Assembly: GCA_000507305.1 (NCBI GenBank)
Contig: DF239884.1
Location: forward strand, 60,269-124,268
Length of the DNA stretch: 64,000 nt
Reading direction: 5' to 3'
DNA from: Breviolum minutum Mf 1.05b.01
Taxonomy: Eukaryota > Sar > Dinophyceae > Suessiales > Symbiodiniaceae
Below, piece after piece: positions 22,720-31,499 of this stretch. Each line of letters opens with the position of its first letter. The first letter of the stretch is position 1. The notes beneath the pieces are model-generated. The model was given only the letters and a program-made list of their open reading frames with translations, was not told the DNA's origin and did not search any database. A program made the translations under genes and the position numbers.

Positions 22720-22870
22720 GTCTCTTGGGTATCCAAGGGACTTTGTGCCACCTTATCCACATTTGCCTTTGTCTTCTTCGCCTTCGCCGCTCGTGCGGCC
22801 TTTTTCCGTTTTTCTTCGGAGTTCGAAGTGGACGAGGAGCCTGTGGAGCGAAATTTGCAGCTTGCGTTCC
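22720..22870 (-). CDS. Ser/Lys/Ala-rich exon
   Basis: Minus-strand frame encodes SSSTSNSEEKRKKAARAAKA then KKTKANVDKVAQSPLDTQET. The other two frames here are also open in part, but this one has the composition of neighbouring exons. Confidence 0.45.
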
Positions 22871-23317
22871 GAGAATTTCTGATCAAACATCTCTTTGTTG
22901 TTTGCTATTATTATACAGCTGGCATTTCTCAAAATGCAAACCCGATAATTACAACTCTTTGTTTTGAAATTAGTTTTGGTAGGAAACAGACCCAGCCCTT
23001 TTTGGGTTCCTAATTGTCAGACATCCATGCAAGGGACAAACCAAATCTAATCCATTCCACTGGAGACCCAAGGGTCGAGTAGGTCACTTGTTAAATTTGC
23101 CAACGGCAAGAAATCCTGGGCTTCAAACATGTAACAAATTAAATGGCAACCAATTCAGGACCCGTTGAATGCGTTGCATCTCTAACAATGTTCTTTCGTA
23201 ATGTGATAATTGAATGTGTGCCATGTACATCCAAGTGTTCTGGGTATCAAGGATTCACACATTTTCTTCACGACGTCTTACTCTTCACCCAAATGAAAAA
23301 ATCCCCTGCTTCGTTTC

Positions 23318-23695
23318 TCATCTGTTTTTGTTTGCAAGGCTGGCTGCCAAGTGGCTGGAATCACTTCTTTCCTTCGAACGCGATCGCCGCGGTTCACGCC
23401 GCGATGGTGATGATCGATGGCTGGAATCACGTCTTCGCTTGGAACGCGCTCGCCGGGAGGCTGATTTCCGGTGCCTGGAAGGTTCCCGTCTTCGCTTTGA
23501 GTGGTTGGAATGTGATGCCTGGTGGTGGCCGGAATTTTCACTTCTTTCATTTGAAGGTGATCGCGCTTCTTTCAATAGGACGTGCCGCGCTGATGAAAGC
23601 TGAGCTTTCTTTTTTGGCTTGGCAGCCCGGGCCGGGGGTGAATGAAACCGGTCATCCTGGTGGCTGCGGGTGGCGAAGGAACTTTTACCATTCAT
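23318..23695 (-). CDS. RS-rich protein exon (SR-type)
   Basis: From an ATG at 23695 the minus strand encodes 125 codons: MNGKSSFATRSHQDDRFHSP, then a linker, then a dense Arg/Ser region (SKRRREPSRHRKSASRRARS, SHRSSPSRREPRRSRSKERS). RS domains of this type occur in splicing factors and other nuclear speckle proteins; no RNA-recognition motif is visible here, so it may be the tail of a longer protein whose other exons lie to the left. The stop follows LANKNR. Plus-strand open frames here are shadows. Confidence 0.6.
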   Translation of the reverse strand: MNGKSSFATRSHQDDRFHSPPARAAKPKKKAQLSSARHVLLKEARSPSNERSENSGHHQASHSNHSKRRREPSRHRKSASRRARSKRRRDSSHRSSPSRREPRRSRSKERSDSSHLAASLANKNR

Positions 23696-23741
23696 GTTTT
23701 GCATGAAATGTACTGAAATGTATTGAAATGTGTGTTTCACT

Positions 23742-24279
23742 ACTGTATATACGCAGTGCCATTTGTGACTTCAAAAATGGAAACAAGACAAAACAAGGAA
23801 ATAACAAATAATTAATAATCATAATAATTCATTTCTCGAATCAATTCAAACAAATATAATAAGTCCTATGGTTGCCACGCCATGCCACGCCCATTTCGAA
23901 AAAATGATGTCAATTTGTTGAACGGGTTTTCCCAGTTTATGGTCACAGCTTGGCAGGACATTACCCCCCTACAAAGCCGGCCCATGTGGTCAGTAGCGCC
24001 AACCATGTGAGCAACTTCAAGGAACGTTCATATACCCCCGAACCCCGTCCCAAGGCATGCTCACAACCCTACAAGTGCCATCCCCTGCGCGCTGCAATGC
24101 ATGGCTTCGCCTAACCCTCTAACCCTGTGCGACGGCAATGAGGCCGCCAAACATGCAAATGATTTCAATGAGTCGTTTTAAAGTACTGAAGGAGTGCACT
24201 TGCAAATCAAAATAACCTTTGCCTGAGGGCCAAAAATAATAAGCATTGAAAGGGAACTGGAAAGAAACCAAATGCTCAC
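23742..24279. other. Gene-free stretch
   Basis: AT-rich to 23860, then a more GC-rich part with ccctacaag and taaccct-like strings. No gene or element recognised. Confidence 0.4.
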
Positions 24280-24474
24280 CTCTGACGCTGAAAAATAACT
24301 TCTACGGCTGGCCTCAACACAAAACATGTGACGACACCAAGAAAACGAATAATAAGTTTCTTTCGTTGCCAAAAAATCAACGAAAAAATCAATGGCAAGA
24401 GCTGCCATCATATTCCTCACAAAATCACCTAAAGGCAGCTTTTTTGCTATATCTGATGTCTCACACCCTTCCAC
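24280..24474 (-). CDS. Exon of an unknown protein
   Basis: Encodes CETSDIAKKLPLGDFVRNMM, ALAIDFFVDFLATKETYYSF, and CRHMFCVEASRRSYFSASE, followed by a good GT donor (cagag|gtgagc). Globular-looking with several aromatic residues. No family recognised. Confidence 0.5.
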
Positions 24475-24639
24475 CAGTCACTAAGTGACCCTGTGAAACC
24501 CCCCCAGCGCGTCGTGAAGAAAGTGTCCTGTGACTTTGACTTCTTGTCCTTCGGAGGTGAAGCTTGGACCTCAAGAGGGCGGCTGGTGATTTGCGGCGAT
24601 CTTTTCTGCGGGTTTTAAATCCCTCCCTTAAGTAGAGTT

Positions 24640-24760
24640 ATATGGGTGTTTCCAAAAATAGTGGGGTTTTCCCCCAAATCATCCATTGATTAATAGGGTT
24701 TTCCATTATAAACCATCAATTTTTTTGGGGAAACACCCCTATTTTTGGAAACATCCATAT
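24640..24760. mobile_element. Palindromic MITE-like element, family D copy 2
   Basis: atatgggtgtttccaaaaat at the left and its near-complement ending acatccatat at the right. The interior (ggggttttcccccaaatca, attaatagggttttccatta) matches the copy at 5430. Confidence 0.8.
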
Positions 24761-24848
24761 GGGCCCCTACTCAAAAAGGATGTTTTTTTTTGGCACACTT
24801 TGAAGAGCCACTATCAAGTTAGGTGTTCCTGTGTTTGGAAATACCGAA

Positions 24849-25080
24849 TCAATGACCAAATCTAGGAGGGTTGTAAGTTGTAGATGATTCTTCCAAAGAG
24901 ACTATGGCCACAAGTCTTAGTGAAGTTGGAGAATGCTCACAAAACATCTCTGAGCAACCCAAAACTTGCTTTAACACTGAGGATACTATTGCATGTTTAT
25001 GTTTCGAGCTACAACTAACCAAGTCATTTAAATCCCACAGAAAGATCTGAAGACCCATCTCTGACAAAGTACCATTAATC
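24849..25080 (-). CDS. Exon of an unknown protein
   Basis: Encodes GTLSEMGLQIFLWDLNDLVS, KHKHAIVSSVLKQVLGCSEM and SPTSLRLVAIVSLEESSTTY before a stop. Amphipathic and Leu/Val-rich, clearly protein-like. The preceding coding piece (25269-25085) is in a different frame, so an intron or phase change lies near 25080. Confidence 0.55.
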
Positions 25081-25084
25081 ATTA

Positions 25085-25265
25085 TAAATAAATACTCGTC
25101 GGTCTTGGGTCTTGTTCAAATCCAAAAGCTCCTGAAAATAAAACAAATTAACCACCCGGCCCCAATCTATAACTTGATCAGATTTCATAAAAGCGAAAAG
25201 ACTTCCAAAAAGATTCACTATACAATCGATGAATAAATTCAATAGATGCTTCTTCAGAAAAAAAA
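25085..25265 (-). CDS. Exon of an unknown protein
   Basis: Encodes KKHLLNLFIDCIVNLFGSLF, AFMKSDQVIDWGRVVNLFYF and QELLDLNKTQDRRVFI. Hydrophobic helical character. It is preceded by a poly-T/intron-like tract and probably belongs to the same transcript as the pieces at 24.85 and 25.3-25.6 kb. Confidence 0.55.
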
Positions 25266-25299
25266 ACACAACAAAATCATCTCCCGGTGATCTTCTTAA

Positions 25300-25601
25300 A
25301 AAAACCTTGTAGGGATTATCACGATCGGAGCCGTCAAAATATCCCCAACCTCCTCATCGGAATCCACTTTGACCAGCTTGACTTTTCCACTTTTTGGTGC
25401 CTCCGTAAAGAGATCATACTTGGATGTCCCGGGAAGTTAGTGAAAGGTTAGTAAGTGGGTTATAACCCCAATATACCCCATTTATAAGTAGGTCATAACC
25501 CATTTACTAACCATTTACTAACTTCTTGGGAAATCCAAGTATGAAGCAGCTGATATTTTTGGTGCCTCCATTGATCCAGCAGTTGACTTTGGCTGCTTGA
25601 G
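25300..25601 (-). CDS. Two exons joined across a palindromic intron
   Basis: Exon 1 (25601-25544): after tcctcaag| it encodes QPKSTAGSMEAPKISAASYL. Exon 2 (25416-25306): YDLFTEAPKSGKVKLVKVDS then DEEVGDILTAPIVIIPTR. The sequence between is one palindrome (25415-25543). Splicing with a GA donor (ttg|gatttc) and an AG acceptor (atccaag|tat) joins SYL to YDL in phase 0. Both exons share ggaggcaccaaaaa (EAPK). Function unknown. Confidence 0.6.
25415..25543. mobile_element. Palindromic intron-like element, 129 bp
   Basis: Arms catacttggatgtcccggga... and ...tcttgggaaatccaagtatg pair over about 50 bases each, including agttagtgaaaggttagtaa against ttactaaccatttactaact. It has no coding capacity and lies exactly between two in-phase exons. 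Confidence 0.75.
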
Positions 25602-25663
25602 GAACACATGGAAATGAAAACATGGCTATCTTAATATTAATTTGCACATGCAATGATTATACA

Positions 25664-25669
25664 TGTCAA

Positions 25670-25700
<31 letters not shown>

Positions 25701-25716
25701 ATTATCTATCTATCTA

Positions 25717-25767
<51 letters not shown>

Positions 25768-25803
25768 GTATATCTATCTGTCTATCTATATCTATCTGTA
25801 NNN

Positions 25804-25838
<35 letters not shown>

Positions 25839-25859
25839 GTCTATCTGTCTATCTGTCTA

Positions 25860-25901
<42 letters not shown>

Positions 25902-26073
25902 CATCTGTCTATCTCTCTATCTCTCTATCTCTCTATCCATCTATCCATCTATCCATCTATCCATCTATCCACCTATCCATCTATCCATCTATCCATCTAT
26001 CCATCTATCCATCTATCGATCTATCGATCTATCGATCTATCTATCTATCTATCTATCTGTATATATATATATT
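25664..26073. repeat. Tetranucleotide microsatellite (tatc/tgtc/ccat)
   Basis: Long run of tatc, tgtc, ccat and cgat units with three Ns at 25801-25803. All three plus frames stay open only because the unit has no stop. Not coding. Confidence 0.95.
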
Positions 26074-26505
26074 TATGTATACATCAGGAACATTCCAAAA
26101 TTCCTCTTCGACAAAGTAGCTTTGCTGACTAGCAGCTAGCAATCAATCGAAGCAATCTAGGCACACATGCTACCAGGCACTGATTATAAACCATGTTTGA
26201 CACATTCTTGAACCAACCGACCATATCCCGAAGACATTTTTTACATCGGCTGGTTGAGGAGAATCCTTCAAGAATGTACGATCCGCAATGCACCATGGGC
26301 CCCCAAGTCTAACGATGGGCCTGCCTAAGATCTCTGGGTGACGAAAATAGATTGTGGAATCATGGAAAGCTGGTGCAATCCCGAAACATGCGGGATTGAA
26401 TAGAATGTTTCACAGTTATCAATGCATAGATCAAGTAACTTCAAAAGACCTAAGGTAATTCTCATGAATCAAACAACATCAAATGTAGCAACACTGCACT
26501 TTCTC
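26074..26505. other. Gene-free stretch
   Basis: Unique AT-rich DNA. The only repeat-like feature is the inverted pair 'ccatgtttgac' / 'gaacatgcggg'-like strings, too weak to call. Confidence 0.3.
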
Positions 26506-26511
26506 AAACTA

Positions 26512-26681
26512 TGACAGAGTTTTTGGGTTTTCTATGCTTTTTTGTTCGACAGGGGTCCTGGCCTTCTCTGTCTCCTCTTTATGCTTTGCAAACTTCTTTT
26601 TTAGTTCTTCTTTTTTGGCTTCTGGTTCTATTCTTCTTTCCTTCCCATCAGCCTGGTTGGCCACTGTTGATATCATGTTTT
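26512..26681 (-). CDS. Lys/Glu-rich coiled-coil exon
   Basis: Acceptor tttcaatcag|G at about 26681. Encodes ENMISTVANQADGKERRIEP then EAKKEELKKKFAKHKEETEK and ARTPVEQKSIENPKTLS before a stop. Charged heptad-like pattern, likely an extended helix. It resembles the exons at 27.8, 28.8 and 58.0 kb. Confidence 0.6.
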
Positions 26682-26835
26682 CCTGATTGAAATTCAATGA
26701 AATTTCAATGAAAGTCCAACTCCATTGTAGGGCACACAAAAAAATACACTGAGCCACTACATGTAATGAGTCATCTGACTGTTCCAATGATCAACTTAGG
26801 ATGTGACTTGAACAAAAACACCGTAAACCAGGACT

Positions 26836-26938
26836 GGTTGGTGGTTGAACCAACCCTTTGAAAAATATGCAACCGTCAAATTGGGTTCATCTTCACCAAT
26901 TTTCGGGGTGAAAATGAAAAATCATCGGAGGCTGCCGG
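26836..26938. mobile_element. Palindromic element family A, copy 5 (diverged)
   Basis: ggttggtggttgaaccaacc at the left, core attttcggggtgaaaatgaa, weak right end ggaggctgccggg. Confidence 0.5.
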
Positions 26939-27057
26939 GCCTGGACGACCGAAGAAACCTTGGGTCCCAAACCATTTGGAGTTGCAACCTTTGGAGTGAC
27001 TCGATTTCTGAAACGGAAATTTTTGGGAAAACTTGGGATGTAAGTGGGAACCCATAG

Positions 27058-27137
27058 GATCCATGTATGGTATATTCACCTACATTTGGTTGATTTTTAT
27101 GGTAAATGTAGGTAAATATACCATACATGGATGGTGT
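27058..27137. mobile_element. Palindromic element, about 80 bp
   Basis: Arms ccatgtatggtatattcacc and ggtaaatataccatacatgg, with tacattt / aaatgta continuing the pairing around a short loop. A related end, catccatgtatggcatattt, occurs alone at about 13420. Confidence 0.65.
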
Positions 27138-27139
27138 GG

Positions 27140-27720
27140 GGAATAGTCTAAGAATAGTTGAGATAATGATTAAATGACTATACTTTAGGTCCTTGATTGG
27201 TGCTTGTGTATGACATTGCATCGCTAAAATTTAGCTTTTGACTGGAATGAACCATAGCTTTGGAAGTATGATGAAATGTGTTGAAGACACATTCGAACAT
27301 CATATCCCACAAGAGTCCAGTACCCGTACAGTCGCCACTTGCTTCGGAAAAGTAAAGTTTCAATCAATCAACCGATTTTTCTTCGAGGCAGTCCTGATCA
27401 AAATTCCCAACAATGATGTGATGTGACATAGTTTTCTTTTTTAAATTTTCTGAACACGCGCACACACACACACAAAGGTGACTTGAGGGACATTTCATGG
27501 GAAAACCTGTGTTGTTTCTCAAATTTGATCAAGCTTGGTTTTATTGAACAAATTTTCGAAACCCAACAGCATTGTTGGATCCTTTCTTATTTGGACTTCA
27601 TCATGCATCATGCCAATCCAACTTTAACCTCTGTCCCCCGAGAAGCGTGGATGGGATCATACAGGAGGAAACGTAGCCTTGTATAGGATTGTGGTAGCTG
27701 GGAGGGAGCTGAAACCAAAC
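27140..27720. other. Stretch without a supported gene
   Basis: Short frames on both strands without splice support. (ca)n run near 27465. Confidence 0.3.
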
Positions 27721-27724
27721 AGAA

Positions 27725-27898
27725 AAAATAGTTATTCTTTGCCAAGAAGTGGCATTGGTCCAAGGTGCTGTAGACTCTTTCTGAGAATTCTTTGCCGCTT
27801 CTAGCTTTTGGTTCAGAATTTCTGTTTTTGCGGAAGACTTCACGGTTTCCACGTCCTGTTCTTCCTTCTTTTCCACTTTCGTGTCCTGGCCACACTGT
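27725..27898 (-). CDS. Lys/Glu-rich exon
   Basis: Encodes CGQDTKVEKKEEQDVETVKS, SAKTEILNQKLEAAKNSQKE and TAPWTNATSWQRI. Acceptor about tatacag at 27898. Charged helical sequence similar to the exons at 26.6 and 28.8 kb. Confidence 0.55.
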
Positions 27899-27930
27899 AT
27901 ATTCAAAAAAAAATTAAGGAAAACAAACAT

Positions 27931-28690
27931 TGGGAAACGGGGTCAAGTTGAACAAGTAAAAAAGACATCAAATTGTCAAACTATCACAAGTTTGATTCCA
28001 GTCAATCCAAATCAATGTGAACTAGGGTCATCATGTTGACAGGGTTCCAGAATAAACAATTTAGGATGATGATGCTTTAGGTCACCATCATAATGCTACG
28101 ACCTTTTTGTTTCCCAATGATTCCTCAAGTCTCAAGGATTCGAAGATCATTTCTTGGAGATGGATCTTGGGTTGGAAATGTGCTGTACCATTGTGACCAC
28201 AAAAACACAAGCAACAGTTCTATTTGCTTTGGTTCTCATCATGTTTATAATTATTACGAATCCGTATATATATATATATACGTATATCTACAATAAAAAT
28301 GTATAATATAGCAACAACAGTTTATAGTTCATTACCTAAAAACAACATTTGCTTACTGCGAGATCTCTCTTCGCCAAAAAACCCCCGCCTTTGCCACACT
28401 TTCTGTCTTTTGAGGGGACTGTTCCCCTACCTGGAGGACCCAAACAGCGAGAACCCCGGGTTTGCGGGTGGGATTTCTGTTGACTTGCTGAATCCAGGAT
28501 GTTTTGTTGATCCAAAAAATAGGGAGAAATTTTGCCATTCAAATCCAAAGTAAACAGCAAGTAATATAAAACACCGGGGGATGTCTTTGAGGTGACGCCA
28601 CAAGTTCTCTGAAGTCTACATTTGCACATGCAGGTTTGTTTTCTCCAGAGTTTCTCCGAGCATCGTTGGGGTCTATGTCATGATTGGAAA
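27931..28690. other. Mostly intron-like stretch
   Basis: Possible short minus-strand exon at 28470-28360 (SHPQTRGSRCLGPPGRGTVP), not strong enough for a separate call. (ta)n run at about 28265-28285. Confidence 0.3.
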
Positions 28691-28699
28691 ACTCATCTG

Positions 28700-28853
28700 C
28701 TATGTTGGGAACCACTCATCATTTTCGCTGTTGAAACACTGCAACTTCTTGAGATGTTCCTTTGCAGAAGCCACAGTCTTTGTAGCAAACTGGTCTCTTT
28801 TCGACACATCGCTCAAAACTTTGGCAGTTCCAAACCAATCCTTCCGATCACAC
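28700..28853 (-). CDS. Lys-rich exon
   Basis: After gatcggaag|G the minus strand encodes DWFGTAKVLSDVSKRDQFAT, KTVASAKEHLKKLQ and CFNSENDEWFPT, then a stop. Composition like the neighbouring charged exons. Confidence 0.5.
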
Positions 28854-29181
28854 CAGGCAAAAAAAAATCTTCGTAAGAACAAGTGAAATCAAGTGTGGGA
28901 AGTGGTCCTTTCAAAGCTGGGTGTTTCCTTCATATTAGTATATATCAAATATATAATAGGTTTCCATGGGATGGGAAACCATCACTCCCAACTAAAAACT
29001 GACTATAAATATATAGTCAATTGGCACAAGCAACAAAGGTTGCCATCATAGGCTTTGGAACCCAAACCTTGGCATCCATGTATGCTGATGATTTTTTTGA
29101 AGATAAGATCAACATGTTAACGTTTTGACGTTTTGCCCTTGTTGCCTCATCCTTTCGTGTTTCTTGGTTCCTCTTCTCCTG

Positions 29182-29314
29182 TCAAAGTGACTGCGACACA
29201 TCATGCAATGATGGGAACAGGGTTTCCGAAAAGCTATCATCAGGCCAGCCAAACAAAAAAGTCCCGCACATGTTCAGCTCGAAGTCGTCTTTCCTCTCGA
29301 TTTCTTCTGTCTTC
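29182..29314 (-). CDS. Exon of an unknown protein
   Basis: Acceptor ctgttttcag|G at 29314. Encodes RKTEEIERKDDFELNMCGTF, LFGWPDDSFSETLFPSLHDV and SQSL before a stop. It follows the left piece of the tandem array at a distance of about 100 bases, so it may be the next exon of the same transcript. Confidence 0.5.
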
Positions 29315-29419
29315 CTGAAAACAGAAATTATGTGAGCAGTGTTCCAAAAGAACATCAGCATTCTTTCCATAAGTCAAAATATGTATACATATGTCAAAAT
29401 AAAGTCTTAAACAAATTCA

Positions 29420-30410
29420 GTTGGTCCATAGGTCAATAATTGATGGGGTAATGACAGAATGATTTGGAGGTACCTTTCATTGTCCTCTTTCCAACACTTT
29501 CCAACAACCAGCTTTGGCATGTCATGGCAACGTGCCTGTTTTGCTTTCCTTTGCTTAGCCTCTGAAGATCCAGCATTAAGACAGTTGCACCAGTTGATGG
29601 ACTTTGCTTACAGTCAGCTCCGAAAGACACTCTGCTTATTTGTCACCTTTACAACACCGAACACCTGAACATACACACAAACAAGTGCTCATCCTCATCA
29701 TCACCTTCTGGTACTGTTGCAGTTGGGGGTGGCCCAAATAATGAGTCATGCTGATTTCAAGCTATGTAAATGATATATTGAAAGAAAACAGAAGATCTGC
29801 TTTTCGCATTGTTACCATGAAACTTCCTCCAATCTGGGAGTCTGGGAGTGTCTGAAAATTGGGGATGCCAGGTAAAATGAAAGTCTACAAGAATCATGCG
29901 GATACGTTTGATTTGATGTGTCTAGTCGAGATGAGTTTACAACATGTACACACGGAAATTCAAAGTTTTTTTCTTGCGGTTTTTGTCTTCCTCGACCATT
30001 GCGAGCCTTCACGCTGTATTTCCAAATTACATAAACATTATTTCACTTGTCAAGCCTTGGACAACTCTCAAAAAGATTCTGTAAGTGGATAGGCTAATCC
30101 CCCACATGGACTTGGAGGTACTGTTTTGATATCCATTCTGTCAGAATGACTTGAAGGTACCTTTCCTTTCCCCCCTGGTCTTCTTTCCAAACTTTCCAAC
30201 AACCAGCTTTTGGCGTGTCGTTGGCAACGTGCCTCTTCTGTTTTCTTTCGTTTTTCCTCTGCTGGATCCTGCGTTGAGTTGAACCAGTTGATGGGCTTTG
30301 CTTACATTCCCATTACCGGAACACACAAACACATGCTCATCCTCATCATCACCTTCTGGTACTGGGGAGTGGCACAAATGTATTGATTATGCTGATTCCA
30401 AGCTATATTA
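29420..30410 (-). repeat. Left piece of the tandem exon array
   Basis: Carries the same ordered motifs as the 49.5-57.6 kb array: tttccaacaaccagcttt at about 29500 and 30198, aatctgggagtctgggagtg at 29831, 'tgctcatcctcatcatcacc' at about 29690 and 30335. The minus strand keeps the charged exon of the array (DPAEEKRKKTEEARCQRHAK near 30270-30210; SSEAKQRKAKQARCHDMPKL near 29570-29510). Array similarity stops at about 30410. Confidence 0.7.
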
Positions 30411-30433
30411 AAAAAACAAATTCAAATAACTTA

Positions 30434-31499
30434 CCCAGGAAGTCCACGTCGGAGTTAAACTTGGTTCTATTACAACGTCGGTGTTTAACCATACTAATGG
30501 CAGTTTCAAGTTGTTTGCTAATTTTGTGGTACCATGTAGCTGTTTTGTGGCCCGAACATGGGCTACATCGTTATCCATTTACGGTCTGAACCTCAATTGA
30601 CATATACCTAGGGATATACGCATAATGATTTATGAAATTCCCATGTCCAACCAGGTCGCAACCATGGCATCATGCGAAGAGCTCTTAGAAAGCGTACGAT
30701 GCTCAGCATATATATATCGCATATTTGGCCGATATTAACAGCCTGCCGGCTGCCCAGGCCGTTTGGATTTGGGTGCTTCATCGACAGGTGCTCGGGTGAT
30801 GTGATGCTCCATATGGCCATATGCATTAATGTGGATGCATGATCATATTTCGGTCAGCAGCATTTTCCAACTTAAGTGGTAGACTGGTGTCATTAGCGAT
30901 GCCTACGGTCAAGCCTGATGATGAACGGGTGAAGAAATTGAAGGACTGCTTATTTTTATAAAGCTCCGAATTCGAAATTATATCACTAGACGTTTTATAA
31001 ACATGTGCTTCCACGTGCAGGATTTCTTTGACAAGCTGATGATCGATGGTGATTTACGCCTTGAACGATTCAAAGCGCTGGCGAAGGTGCACGGTATTCC
31101 GCAGGCTGATTGCATGGCACAACTTGCCAAAAAGAAGGTGGGGAATGCACAAGTTGAACCACTAACGCGTACTATGCAACATTATTTTTTTGGCAATGTC
31201 AATTTATGGAGGCTCCTTGCACCTTCTCCTTTGTGGATGTTGGTTCTGGCAAATCCAAAGTGACCAATATCGATCGACATGAGGTGTTGCCATGCAAGTT
31301 TAATATAGATCGCGGTCATATCAAGATGACTTCCTGGGATTTCCTATGTGCGTTTTGCCAGGTGGTGAAAGACCCAAACTTCGGCTTTCTGAAGTCCTGG
31401 CTGGACCTGTTCGCTTGCAACTTTCCAACATCTCGAGAACTTCAGGCATTGTGAGTCGATGATCTTTATAAAGTTTAACTCCGACGTGGACTTCCTGGG
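30434..31499. repeat. 29-bp perfect inverted repeat pair
   Basis: The 29 bases at 30434-30462 (beginning cccaggaagtccacgtcgga) occur as an exact reverse complement at 31471-31499. The arms are 1,008 bases apart and enclose the first exons of gene A. The left arm starts about 25 bases right of where the tandem array ends. Confidence 0.85.
31021..31454 (+). CDS. Gene A N-terminal exon block
   Basis: Acceptor ttccacgtgcag|G at 31020. Encodes DFFDKLMIDGDLRLERFKAL then AKVHGIPQADCMAQLAKKKV and QHYFFGNVNLW. The frame then shifts at about 31205 to EAPCTFSFVDVGSGKSKVTN, RHEVLPCKFNIDRGHIKMTS and WDFLCAFCQVVKDPNFGFLK. Both halves look like one protein, so a 1-base error, a frameshift or a tiny intron lies near 31200. 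Confidence 0.6.

Noticed and set aside
23143-23706. 187-codon plus-strand frame over the RS-rich exon
   Set aside because: Complement of an Arg/Ser-rich coding sequence, which rarely makes stops on the other strand.
25664-26073. CRISPR-like array
   Set aside because: Units are 4 bases with no spacers; a eukaryotic microsatellite.
25622-26139. Three overlapping plus-strand frames of about 160 codons (Ser/Leu/Ile/Tyr repeats)
   Set aside because: A tetranucleotide microsatellite read in all frames; not coding.
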